A stretch of DNA of 38,123 bases from Utricularia gibba (GCA_002189035.1 NEEC01000242.1:1-38123), one strand, 5' to 3'; positions 1-12,240 are shown, counted from the first letter of the stretch. Program-made: numbers and translations. The notes: generated from the letters alone by a model not told the origin.

Positions 1-1025
1 ATTATTAACGCAGCCACCAAGGAAGGACACGGAAGAAACATTTCGTTGAGGTTGTTTTTAATATGTCCACAGTTATCGGAAAAACGTAACTCCATATGAT
101 ATTACTTGGAGCACGAATAAAGCTTCCCAATGGTGTGCTATGAAGAGTAAGGCTCTACATGTTTTCGAAGAGGTGCTTCGTGGACCAGGATGTGCGACAT
201 AGTCATTTCATTGCGCATCACCATTCGGGATGCAGCCGAAAAATCACACGTGCACCGGATTTGTTAAAAATAAATATTTACGCATATCCTGAGTATACAA
301 CAGTGTTGGGATAAGTGATGCCACGAAATTCATGATGTAACATGTGACTTTTTCCATCTTGATCGCATATCCGATGAAGTTTGACACCATATGTTTTGGC
401 TGTTGATTGATTCAATTAGTTGCTATGATACTTCTGATTCTTGATGCACCATTCCCTTACACCATGTCTCTAGTGGCTATTTGATTCTTTTGCCGTGTAT
501 CCCATTTGCATCAATGTCGAGAACGAGAAGCACATTATTAAACGCAGCCACCAAGGAAGGACACGGAAGACACTTTCGTTGAGGTTGTTTTTAATATGTC
601 CACAGTTATCGGAAAAACGTAACTCCATATGATATTACTTGGAGCACGAATAAAGCTTCCCAATGGTGTGCTATGAAGAGTAAGGCTCTACATGTTTTCG
701 AAGAGGTGCTTCGTGGACCAGGATGTGCGACATAGTCATTTCATTGCGCATCACCATTCGGGATGCAGCCGAAAAATCACACGTGCACCGGATTTGTTAA
801 AAATAAATATTTACGCATATCCTGAGTATACAACAGTGTTGGGATAAGTGATGCCACGAAATTCATGATGTAACATGTGACTTTTTTCCATCTTGATCGC
901 ATATCCGATGAAGTTTGACACCATATGTTTTGGCTGTTGATTGATTCAATTAGTTGCTATGATACTTCTGATTCTTGATGCACCATTCCCTACACCATGT
1001 CTCTAGTGGCTATTTGATTCTTTTG
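1..1025 (+). repeat. A-domain HOR, truncated first copy (M0-M1)
   Basis: M0 is cut by the window start and begins at the attATTAACGC part of the monomer, one A shorter than usual. It also has AGAAACATTTCG where others have AGACACTTTTCG. M1 starts at 493 with CCCATTTGC, the class 3/4 state, and has ACTTTCG, one T short. Both units would be the last two members of a four-monomer unit whose first members lie outside the window. Confidence 0.7.
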
Positions 1026-2299
1026 CCGTGTATCTTGTTTGCATCAATGTCGAGAACGAGAAGCACATTATTAAACGCAGCCACCAAGGAAGGACACGGA
1101 GACACTTTTCGTTGGTTTGTTTTAAATATGTCCACAGTTATCGGAAAAACGTAACTCCATATGATATTACTTGGAGCACGAATAAAGCTTCCCAATGGTG
1201 TGCTATGAAGAGTAAGGCTCTACATGTTTTTCGAAGAGGTGCTTCGTGGACCAGGATGTGCGACATAGTCATTTCATTGCGCATCACCATTCGGGATGCA
1301 GCCGAAAAATCACACGTGCACCGGATTTGTTAAAAATAAATATTTACGCATATCCTGAGTATACAACAGTGTTGGGATAAGTGATGCCACGAAATTCATG
1401 ATGTAACATGTGACTTTTTTCCATCTTGATCGCATATCCGATGAAGTTTGACACCATATGTTTTGGCTGTTGATTGATTCAATTAGTTGCTATGATACTT
1501 CTGATTCTTGATGCACCATTCCCATACACCATGTCTCTAGTGGCTATTTGATTCTTTTGCCGTGTATCCTTTGCATCAATGTCGAGAACGAGAAGCACAT
1601 TATTAAACGCAGCCACCAAGGAAGGACACGGAAGACACTTTTCGTTGAGGTTGTTTTTAATATGTCCACAGTTATCGGAAAAACGTAACTCCATATGATA
1701 TTACTTGGAGCACGAATAAAGCTTCCCAATGGTGTGCTATGAAGAGTAAGGCTCTACATGTTTTCGAAGAGGTGCTTCGTGGACCAGGATGTGCGACATA
1801 GTCATTTCATTGCGCATCACCATTCGGGATGCAGCCGAAAAATCACACGTGCACCGGATTTGTTAAAAATAAATATTTACGCATATCCTGAGTATACAAC
1901 AGTGTTGGGATAAGTGATGCCACGAAATTCATGATGTAACATGTGACTTTTTTCCATCTTGATCGCATATCCGATGAAGTTTGACACCATATGTTTTGGC
2001 TGTTGATTGATTCAATTAGTTGCTATGATACTTCTGATTCTTGATGCACCATTCCCTTACACCATGTCTCTAGTGGCTATTTGATTCTTTTGCCGTGTAT
2101 CCCATTTGCATCAATGTCGAGAACGAGAAGCACATTATTAAACGCAGCCACCAAGGAAGGACACGGAAGACACTTTTCGTTGAGGTTGTTTTTAATATGT
2201 CCACAGTTATCGGAAAAACGTAACTCCATATGATATTACTTGGAGCACGAATAAAGCTTCCCAATGGTGTGCTATGAAGAGTAAGGCTCTACATGTTTT

Positions 2300-2314
2300 C
2301 GAAGAGGTGCTTCG
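2300..2314. other. Dyad 1: CGAAG/CTTCG inverted repeat in A monomers (example in M4)
   Basis: CGAAG (2300-2304), a five-base spacer AGGTG and CTTCG (2310-2314) form a perfect inverted repeat in most A monomers. In B and several class-1 A monomers the first arm is GGAAG, which shortens the pairing to four bases. Function is unknown; it could be a protein site or a weak hairpin. Confidence 0.7.
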
Positions 2315-2357
2315 TGGACCAGGATGTGCGACATAGTCATTTCATTGCGCATCACCA

Positions 2358-2374
2358 TTCGGGATGCAGCCGAA
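2358..2374. other. Dyad 2: TTCGG/CCGAA inverted repeat in A monomers (example in M4)
   Basis: TTCGG (2358-2362), spacer GATGCAG and CCGAA (2370-2374) form a perfect inverted repeat in typical A monomers. B monomers read TTCGGGGTGCAGCCTAA, where G to T breaks the second arm. It does not match the CENP-B box consensus at the key positions. Confidence 0.7.
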
Positions 2375-2436
2375 AAATCACACGTGCACCGGATTTGTTA
2401 AAAATAAATATTTACGCATATCCTGAGTATACAACA

Positions 2437-2546
2437 GTGTTGGGATAAGTGATGCCACGAAATTCATGATGTAACATGTGACTTTTTTTCCATCTTGATC
2501 GCATATCCGATGAAGTTTGACACCATATGTTTTGGCTGTTGATTGA
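2437..2546 (+). repeat. Near-invariant ~110-bp monomer block (example in M4)
   Basis: The stretch from GTGTTGGGATAAGTGATGCC through the T-run CTTTTTTCC to CATATGTTTTGGCTGTTGAT is nearly identical in A and B monomers, although the rest of the unit differs at about 25-30 positions between them. Variation inside it is mostly T-run length and rare one-base losses. The same block is present in each complete monomer. Selective retention, for example as a protein-binding or nucleosome-positioning segment, is possible; frequent conversion is an alternative explanation. Confidence 0.75.
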
Positions 2547-3158
2547 TTCAATTAGTTGCTATGATACTTCTGATTCTTGATGCACCATTCCTTACACCAT
2601 GTCTCTAGTGGCTATTTGATTCTTTTGCCGTGTATCCATTTGCATCAATGTCGAGAACGAGAAGCACATTATTAAACGCAGCCACCAAGGAAGGACACGG
2701 AAGACACTTTTCGTTGAGGTTGTTTTTAATATGTCCACAGTTATCGGAAAAACGTAACTCCATATGATATTACTTGGAGCACGAATAAAGCTTCCCAATG
2801 GTGTGCTATGAAGAGTAAGGCTCTACATGTTTTCGAAGAGGTGCTTCGTGGACCAGGATGTGCGACATAGTCATTTCATTGCGCATCACCATTCGGGATG
2901 CAGCCGAAAAATCACACGTGCACCGGATTTGTTAAAAATAAATATTTACGCATATCCTGAGTATACAACAGTGTTGGGATAAGTGATGCCACGAAATTCA
3001 TGATGTAACATGTGACTTTTTTCCATCTTGATCGCATATCCGATGAAGTTTGACACCATATGTTTTGGCTGTTGATTGATTCAATTAGTTGCTATGATAC
3101 TTCTGATTCTTGATGCACCATTCCCCACCATGTCTCTAGTGGCTATTTGATTCTTTTG

Positions 3159-5294
3159 CCGTGTATCTTGTTTGCATCAATTTCGAGAACGAGAAGCACA
3201 TTATTAAACGCAGCCACCAAGGAAGGACACGTAAGACACTTTTCGTTGAGGTTTGTTTTAATATGTCCACAGTTATCGGAAAACGTAACTCCATATGATA
3301 TTACTTGGAGCACGAATAAAGCTTCCCAATGGTGTGCTATGAAGAGTAAGGCTCTACATGTTTTGGAAGAGGTGCTTCGTGGACCAGGATGTGCGACATA
3401 GTCATTTCATTGCGCATCACCATTCGGGATGCAGCCGAAAAATCACACGTGCACCGGATTTGTTAAAAATAAAATTTACGCATATCCTGAGTATACAACA
3501 GTGTTGGGATAAGTGATGCCACGAAATTCATGATGTAACATGTGACTTTTTTCCATCTTGATCGCATATCCGATGAAGTTTGACACCATATGTTTTGGCT
3601 GTTGATTGATTCAATTAGTTGCTATGATACTTCTGATTCTTGATGCACCATTCCCATACACCATGTCTCTAGTGGCTATTTGATTCTTTTGCCGTGTATC
3701 CCTTTGCATCAATGTCGAGAACGAGAAGCACATTATTAAACGCAGCAGCCACCAAGGAAGGACACGGAAGACACTTTTCGTTGAGGTTGTTTTTAATATG
3801 TCCACAGTTATCGGAAAAACGTAACTCATATGATATTACTTGAAGCACGAATAAAGCTTCCCAATGGTGTGCTATGAAGAGTAAGGCTCTACATGTTTCG
3901 AAGAGGTGCTTCGTGGACCAGGATGTGCGACATAGTCATTTCATTGCGCATCACCATTCGGGATGCAGCCGAAAAATCACACGTGCACCGGATTTGTTAA
4001 AAATAAATATTTACGCATATCCTGAGTATACAACAGTGTTGGGATAAGTGATGCCACGAAATTCATGATGTAACATGTGACTTTTTTCCATCTTGATCGC
4101 ATATCCGATGAAGTTTGACACCATATGTTTTGGCTGTTGATTGATTCAATTAGTTGCTATGATACTTCTGATTCTTGATGCACCATTCCCTTACACCATG
4201 TCTCTAGTGGCTATTTGATTCTTTTGCCGTGTATCCATTTGCATCAATGTCGAGAACGAGAAGCACATTATTAAACGCAGCCACCAAGGAAGGACACGGA
4301 AGACACTTTTCGTTGAGGTTGTTTTTAATATGTCCACAGTTATCGGAAAAACGTAACTCCATATGATATTACTTGGAGCACGAATAAAGCTTCCCAATGG
4401 TGTGCTATGAAGAGTAAGGCTCTACATGTTTTCGAAGAGGTGCTTCGTGGACCAGGATGTGCGACATAGTCATTTCATTGCGCATCACCATTCGGGATGC
4501 AGCCGAAAATCACACGTGCACCGGATTTGTTAAAAATAAATATTTACGCATATCCTGAGTATACAACAGTGTTGGGATAAGTGATGCCACGAAATTCATG
4601 ATGTAACATGTGACTTTTTTCCATCTTGATCGCATATCCGATGAAGTTTGACACACATATGTTTTGGCTGTTGATTGATTCAATTAGTTGCTATGATACT
4701 TCTGATTCTTGATGCACCATTCCCTTACACCATGTCTCTAGTGGCTATTTGATTCTTTTGCCGTGTATCCATTTGCATCAATGTCGAGAACGAGAAGCAC
4801 ATTATTAAACGCAGCCACCAAGGAAGGACACGGAAGACACTTTTCGTTGAGGTTGTTTTTAATATGTCCACAGTTATCGGAAAAACGTAACTCCATATGA
4901 TATTACTTGGAGCACGAATAAAGCTTCCCAATGGTGTGCTATGAAGAGTAAGGCTCTACATGTTTTCGAAGAGGTGCTTCGTGGACCAGGATGTGCGACA
5001 TAGTCATTTCATTGCGCATCACCATTCGGGATGCAGCCGAAAAATCACACGTGCACCGGATTTGTTAAAAATAAATATTTACGCATATCCTGAGTATACA
5101 ACAGTGTTGGGATAAGTGATGCCACGAAATTCATGATGTAACATGTGACTTTTTTCCATCTTGATCGCATATCCGATGAAGTTTGACACCATATGTTTTG
5201 GCTGTTGATTGATTCAATTAGTTGCTATGATACTTCTGATTCTTGATGCACCATTCCCTTACACCATGTCTCTAGTGGCTATTTGATTCTTTTG
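3159..5294 (+). repeat. A-domain HOR copy 2, four monomers (M6-M9)
   Basis: Monomers start at 3159, 3692, 4227 and 4761. M6 is class 1 and carries several B-like states: CAATTTCG, CACGTAAGAC, TTTGTTTTAAT and TTTTGGAAG. M7 is class 2: it is preceded by CATACACC, has CTTGAAGCACG, and carries a private CAG duplication (CGCAGCAGCC, 3741-3750). M8 and M9 are class 3/4 with CCATTTGC. M8 has GACACACATATG near 4650-4661, one base longer than the usual GACACCATATG. Confidence 0.78.
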
Positions 5295-7964
5295 CCGTGT
5301 ATCTTGTTTGCATCAATGTCGAGAACGAGAAGCACATTATTAAACGCAGCCACCAAGGAAGGACACGTAAGACACACTTTTCGTTGAGGTTTGTTTTAAT
5401 ATGTCCACAGTTATCGGAAAAACGTAACTCCATATGATATTACTTGGAGCACGAATAAAGCTTCCCAATGGTGTGCTATGAAGAGTAAGGCTCTACATGT
5501 TTTCGAAGAGGTGCTTCGTGGACCAGGATGTGCGACATAGTCATTTCATTGCGCATCATTTCGGGATGCAGCCGAAAAAATCACACGTGCACCGGATTTG
5601 TTAAAAATAAATATTTACGCATATCCTGAGTATACAACAGTGTTGGGATAAGTGATGCCACGAAATTCATGATGTAACATGTGACTTTTTTCCATCTTGA
5701 TCGCATATCCGATGAAGTTTGACACCATATGTTTTGGGCTGTTGATTGATTCAATTAGTTGCTATGATACTTCTGATTCTTGATGCACCATTCCCATACA
5801 CCATGTCTCTAGTGGCTATTTGATTCTTTTGCCGTGTATCTTGTTTGCATCAATTTCGAGAACGAGAAGCACATATTAAACGCAGCCACCAAGGAAGGAC
5901 ACGGAAGACACTTTTCGTTGAGGTTGTTTTTAATATGTCCACAGTTATCGGAAAAACGTAACTCCATATGATATTACTTGGAGCACGAATAAAGCTTCCC
6001 AATGGTGTGCTATGAAGAGTAAGGCTCTACATGTTTTCGAAGAGGTGCTTCGTGGACCAGGATGTGCGACATAGTCATTTCATTGCGCATCACCATTCGG
6101 GATGCAGCCGAAAAATCACACGTGCACCGGATTTGTTAAAAATAAATATTTACGCATATCCTGAGTATACAACAGTGTTGGGATAAGTGATGCCACGAAA
6201 TTCATGATGTAACATGTGACTTTTTTCCATCTTGATCGCATATCCGATGAAGTTTGACACCATATGTTTTGGCTGTTGATTGATTCAATTAGTTGCTATG
6301 ATACTTCTGATTCTTGATGCACCATTCCCACACCATGTCTCTAGTGGCTATTTGATTCTTTTGCCGTGTATCCATTTGCATCAATGTCGAGAACGAGAAG
6401 CACATTATTAAACGCAGCCACCAAGGAAGGACACGAAGACACTTTTCGTTGAGGTTGTTTTTTAATATGTCCACAGTTATCGGAAAAACGTAACTCCATA
6501 TGATATTACTTGGAGCACGAATAAAGCTTCCCAATGGTGTGCTATGAAGAGTAAGGCTCTACATGTTTTCGAAGAGGTGCTTCGTGGACCAGGATGTGCG
6601 ACATAGTCATTTCATTGCGCATCACCATTCGGGATGCAGCCGAAAAATCACACGTGCACCGGATTTGTTAAAAATAAATATTTACGCATATCCTGAGTAT
6701 ACAACAGTGTTGGGATAAGTGATGCCACGAAATTCATGATGTAACATGTGACTTTTTTCCATCTTGATCGCATATCCGATGAAGTTTGACACCATATGTT
6801 TTGGCTGTTGATTGATTCAATTAGTTGCTATGATACTTCTGATTCTTGATGCACCATTCCCTTACACCATGTCTCTAGTGGCTATTTGATTCTTTTGCCG
6901 TGTATCCCATTTGCATCAATGTCGAGAACGAGAAGCACATTATTAAACGCAGCCACCAAGGAAGGACACGGAAGACACTTTCGTTGAGGTTGTTTTTAAT
7001 ATGTCCACAGTTATCGGAAAAACGTAACTCCATATGATATTACTTGGAGCACGAATAAAGCTTCCCAATGGTGTGCTATGAAGAGTAAGGCTCTACATGT
7101 TTTCGAAGAGGTGCTTCGTGGACCAGGATGTGCGACATAGTCATTTCATTGCGCATCACCATTCGGGATGCAGCCGAAAAATCACACGTGCACCGGATTT
7201 GTTAAAAATAAATATTTACGCATATCCTGAGTATACAACAGTGTTGGGATAAGTGATGCCGAAATTCATGATGTAACATGTGACTTTTTTCCATCTTGAT
7301 CGCATATCCGATGAAGTTTGACACCATATGTTTTGGCTGTTGATTGATTCAATTAGTTGCTATGATACTTCTGATTCTTGATGCACCATTCCATTACACC
7401 ATGTCTCTAGTGGCTATTTGATTCTTTTGCCGTGTATCCCATTTGCATCAATGTCGAGAACGAGAAGCACATTATTAAACGCAGCCACCAAGGAAGGACA
7501 CGGAAGACACTTTTCGTTGAGGTTGTTTTTAATATGTCCACAGTTATCGGAAAAACGTAACTCCATATGATATTACTTGGAGCACGAATAAAGCTTCCCA
7601 ATGGTGTGCTATGAAGAGTAAGGCTCTACATGTTTTCGAAGAGGTGCTTCGTGGACCAGGATGTGCGACATAGTCATTTCATTGCGCATCACCATTCGGG
7701 ATGCAGCCGAAAAATCACACGTGCACCGGATTTGTTAAAAATAAATATTTACGCATATCCTGAGTATACAACAGTGTTGGGATAAGTGATGCCACGAAAT
7801 TCATGATGTAACATGTGACTTTTTTCCATCTTGATCGCATATCCGATGAAGTTTGACACCATATGTTTTGGCTGTTGATTGATTCAATTAGTTGCTATGA
7901 TACTTCTGATTCTTGATGCACCATTCCCTTACACCATGTCTCTAGTGGCTATTTGATTCTTTTG
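5295..7964 (+). repeat. A-domain HOR copy 3, expanded to five monomers (M10-M14)
   Basis: Monomers start at 5295, 5832, 6364, 6898 and 7430. M10 is class 1, with CTTGTTTGC, CACGTAAGACACAC and TTTGTTTTAAT, plus a shortened CATCATTTCGGG. M11 is class 2, preceded by CATACACC. M12, M13 and M14 all have the class 3/4 state CCATTTGC or CCCATTTGC, so this copy holds one more such unit than its neighbours. The next class-1 unit is at 7965, five monomers after 5295 instead of four. An unequal exchange that added one monomer is the simple reading. Confidence 0.72.
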
Positions 7965-10103
7965 CCGTGTATCTTGTTTGCATCAATTTCGAGAACGAGA
8001 AGCACATTATTAAACGCAGCCACCAAGGAAGGACACGGAAGACACTTTTCGTTGAGGTTGTTTTAATATGTCCACAGTTATCGGAAAAACGTAACTCCAT
8101 ATGATATTACTTGGAGCACGAATAAAGCTTCCCAATGGTGTGCTATGAAGAGTAAGGCTCTACATGTTTTGGAAGAGGTGCTTCGTGGACCAGGATGTGC
8201 GACATAGTCATTTCATTGCGCATCACCATTCGGGATGCAGCCGAAAAATCACACGTGCACCGGATTTGTTAAAAATAAATATTTACGCATATCCTGAGTA
8301 TACAACAGTGTTGGGATAAGTGATGCCACGAAATTCATGATGTAACATGTGACTTTTTTCCATCTTGATCGCATATCCGATGAAGTTTGACACCATATGT
8401 TTTGGCTGTTGATTGATTCAATTAGTTGCTATGATACTTCTGATTTTTGATGCACCATTCCCTTACACCATGTCTCTAGTGGCTATTTGATTCTTTTGCC
8501 GTGTATCCCATTTGCATCAATGTCGAGAACGAGAAGCACATTATTAAACGCAGCCACCAAGGAAGGACACGGAAGACACTTTTCGTTGAGGTTGTTTTTA
8601 ATATGTCCACAGTTATCGGAAAAACGTAACTCCATATGATATTACTTGGAGCACGAATAAAGCTTCCCAATGGTGTGCTATGAAGAGTAAGGCTCTACAT
8701 GTTTTCGAAGAGGTGCTTCGTGGACCAGGATGTGCGACATAGTCATTTCATTGCGCATCACCATTCGGGATGCAGCCGAAAAATCACACGTGCACCGGAT
8801 TTGTTAAAAATAAATATTTACGCATATCCTGAGTATACAACAGTGTTGGGATAAGTGATGCCACGAAATTCATGATGTAACATGTGACTTTTTTCCATCT
8901 TGATCGCATATCCGATGAAGTTTGACACCATATGTTTTGGCTGTTGATTGATTCAATTAGTTGCTATGATACTTCTGATTCTTGATGCACCATTCCCTTA
9001 CACCATGTCTCTAGTGGCTATTTGATTCTTTTGCCGTGTATCCCATTTGCATCAATGTCGAGAACGAGAAGCACATTATTAAACGCAGCCACCAAGGAAG
9101 GACACGGAAGACACATTTTCGTTGAGGTTGTTTTTAATATGTCCACAGTTATCGGAAAAACGTAACTCCATATGATATTACTTGGAGCACGAATAAAGCT
9201 TCCCAATGGTGTGCTATGAAGAGTAAGGCTCTACATGTTTTCGAAGAGGTGCTTCGTGGACCAGGATGTGCGACATAGTCATTTCATTGCGCATCACCAT
9301 TCGGGATGCAGCCGAAAAATCACACGTGCACCGGATTTGTTAAAAATAAATATTTACGCATATCCTGAGTATACAACAGTGTTGGGATAAGTGATGCCAC
9401 GAAATTCATGATGTAACATGTGACTTTTTTCCATCTTGATCGCATATCCGATGAAGTTTGACACCATATGTTTTGGCTGTTGATTGATTCAATTAGTTGC
9501 TATGATACTTCTGATTCTTGATGCACATTCCCTTACACCATGTCTCTAGTGGCTATTTGATTCTTTTGCCGTGTATCCCATTTGCATCAATGTCGAGAAC
9601 GAGAAGCACATTATTAAACGCAGCCACCAAGGAAGGACACGGAAGACACTTTTCGTTGAGGTTGTTTTTAATATGTCCACAGTTATCGGAAAAACGTAAC
9701 TCCATATGATATTACTTGGAGCACGAATAAAGCTTCCCAATGGTGTGCTATGAAGAGTAAGGCTCTACATGTTTTCGAAGAGGTGCTTCGTGGACCAGGA
9801 TGTGCGACATAGTCATTTCATTGCGCATCACCATTCGGGATGCAGCCGAAAAATCACACGTGCACCGGATTTGTTAAAAATAAATATTTACGCATATCCT
9901 GAGTATACAACAGTGTTGGGATAAGTGATGCCACGAAATTCATGATGTAACATGTGACTTTTTTCCATCTTGATCGCATATCCGATGAAGTTTGACACCA
10001 TATGTTTTGGCTGTTGATTGATTCAATTAGTTGCTATGATACTTCTGATTCTTGATGCACCATTCCCTTACACCATGTCTCTAGTGGCTATTTGATTCTT
10101 TTG
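7965..10103 (+). repeat. A-domain HOR copy 4, four monomers with class 2 replaced (M15-M18)
   Basis: Monomers start at 7965, 8499, 9034 and 9569. M15 is class 1, with CTTGTTTGC, CAATTTCG, GTTGTTTTAAT and TTTTGGAAG. M16 occupies the class-2 slot but is preceded by CCCTTACACC and carries CCCATTTGC, both class 3/4 states. It is also preceded by TGATTTTTGATGC in place of TGATTCTTGATGC. M17 and M18 are class 3/4. The loss of class-2 marks could reflect gene conversion, or a register shift linked to the extra monomer in the preceding copy. Confidence 0.7.
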
Positions 10104-12240
10104 CCGTGTATCTTGTTTGCATCAATTTCGAGAACGAGAAGCACATTATTAAACGCAGCCACCAAGGAAGGACACGGAAGACACTTTTCGTTGTGGTTTG
10201 TTTTAATATGTCCACAGTTATCGGACAAACGTAACTCCATATGATATACTTGGAGCACGAATAAAGCTTCCCAATGGTGTGCTATGAAGAGTAAGGCTCT
10301 ACATGTTTTGGAAGAGGTGCTTCGTGGACCAGGATGTGCGACATAGTCATTTCATTGCGCATCACCATTCGGGTGCAGCCTAAAAATCACACGTGCACCG
10401 GATTTGTTAAAAATAAATATTTACGCATATCCTGAGTATACAACAGTGTTGGGATAAGTGATGCCACGAAATTCATGATGTAACATGTGACTTTTCCATC
10501 TTGATCGCATATCCGATGAAGTTTGACACCATATGTTTTGGCTGTTGATTGATTCAATTAGTTGCTATGATACTTCTGATTCTTGATGCACCATTCCCAT
10601 ACACCATGTCTCTAGTGGCTATTTGATTCTTTTGCCGTGTATCCTTTGCATCAATTTCGAGAACGAGAAGCACATTATTAAACGCAGCCACCAAGGAAGG
10701 ACACGGAAGACACTTTTCGTTGAGGTTGTTTTTAATATGTCCACAGTTATCGGAAAAACGTAACTCCATATGATATTACTTGAAGCACGAATAAAGCTTC
10801 CCAATGGTGTGCTATGAAGAGTAAGGCTCTACATGTTTTCGAAGAGGTGCTTCGTGGACCAGGATGTGCGACATAGTCATTTCATTGCGCATCACCATTC
10901 GGGATGCAGCCGAAAAATCACACGTGCACCGGATTTGTTAAAAATAAATATTTACGCATATCCTGAGTATACAACAGTGTTGGGATAAGTGATGCCACGA
11001 AATTCATGATGTAACATGTGACTTTTTTCCATCTTGATCGCATATCCGATGAAGTTTGACACCATATGTTTTGGCTGTTGATTGATTCAATTAGTTGCTA
11101 TGATACTTCTGATTCTTGATGCACCATTCCCTTACACCATGTCTCTAGTGGCTATTTGATTCTTTTGCCGTGTATCCCATTTGCATCAATGTCGAGAACG
11201 AGAAGCACATTATTAAACGCAGCCACCAAGGAAGGACACGGAAGACACTTTTCGTTGAGGTTGTTTTTAATATGTCCACAGTTATCGGAAAAAACGTAAC
11301 TCCATATGATATTACTTGGAGCACGAATAAAGCTTCCCAATGGTGTGCTATGAAGAGTAAGGCTCTACATGTTTTCGAAGAGGTGCTTCGTGGACCAGGA
11401 TGTGCGACATAGTCATTTCATTGCGCATCACCATTCGGGATGCAGCCGAAAAATCACACGTGCACCGGATTTGTTAAAAAATAAATATTTACGCATATCC
11501 TGAGTATACAACAGTGTTGGGATAAGTGATGCCACGAAATTCATGATGTAACATGTGACTTTTTTCCATCTTGATCGCATATCCGATGAAGTTTGACACC
11601 ATATGTTTTGGCTGTTGATTGATTCAATTAGTTGCTATGATACTTCTGATTCTTGATGCACCATTCCCTTACACCATGTCTCTAGTGGCTATTTGATTCT
11701 TTTGCCGTGTATCCCATTTGCATCAATGTCGAGAACGAGAAGCACATTATTAAACGCAGCCACCAAGGAAGGACACGGAAGACACTTTCGTTGAGGTTGT
11801 TTTTTTAATATGTCCACAGTTATCGGAAAAACGTAACTCCATATGATATTACTTGGAGCACGAATAAAGCTTCCCAATGGTGTGCTATGAAGAGTAAGGC
11901 TCTACATGTTTTCGAAGAGGTGCTTCGTGGACCAGGATGTGCGACATAGTCATTTCATTGCGCATCACCATTCGGGATGCAGCCGAAAAATCACACGTGC
12001 ACCGGATTTGTTAAAAATAAATATTTACGCATATCCTGAGTATACAACAGTGTTGGGATAAGTGATGCCACGAAATTCATGATGTAACATGTGACTTTTT
12101 TCCATCTTGATCGCATATCCGATGAAGTTTGACACCATATGTTTTGGCTGTTGATTGATTCAATTAGTTGCTATGATACTTCTGATTCTTGATGCACCAT
12201 TCCCTTACACCATGTCTCTAGTGGCTATTTGATTCTTTTG
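10104..12240 (+). repeat. A-domain HOR copy 5, four monomers (M19-M22)
   Basis: Monomers start at 10104, 10635, 11168 and 11705. M19 is the class-1 unit with the most B-like states: CAATTTCG, GTTGTGGTTTG, CGGACAAACG, TTTTGGAAG and GGGTGCAGCCTAA. It keeps A states at CGTAACTCCATATG, the AAGCTT region and CACCGGATTTG. M20 is class 2, with preceding CATACACC, CCTTTGC and CTTGAAGCACG. M21 and M22 are class 3/4 with CCCATTTGC. M22 has an expanded T run in GTTTTTTTAAT. Confidence 0.78.

Larger units (their letters stand above)
1026..3158 (+). repeat. A-domain HOR copy 1, four monomers (M2-M5)
   Basis: Monomers start at 1026, 1560, 2093 and 2628. M2 is class 1, with CTTGTTTGC and TTTGTTTTAAAT. It also has small private losses in the ACACGGAGACAC and CGTTGGTTTG stretch and an extra T before CGAAG. 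M3 is class 2: it is preceded by CCCATACACC and has the short CCTTTGC form. M4 and M5 are class 3/4, with CCCATTTGC and CCATTTGC. M4 is a good representative of the A consensus and is used for the dyad positions given below. Confidence 0.75.

Noticed and set aside
1010-1195. Repeated ~62-codon frames that look like a conserved small protein family
   Set aside because: The repetition comes from satellite homogenisation at the DNA level. The conserved DNA extends equally through non-coding parts of the unit, and frames are open on both strands at once.
2356-2376. CENP-B box
   Set aside because: The TTCGG-GATGCAG-CCGAA dyad misses the required A and the CGGG end on either strand.
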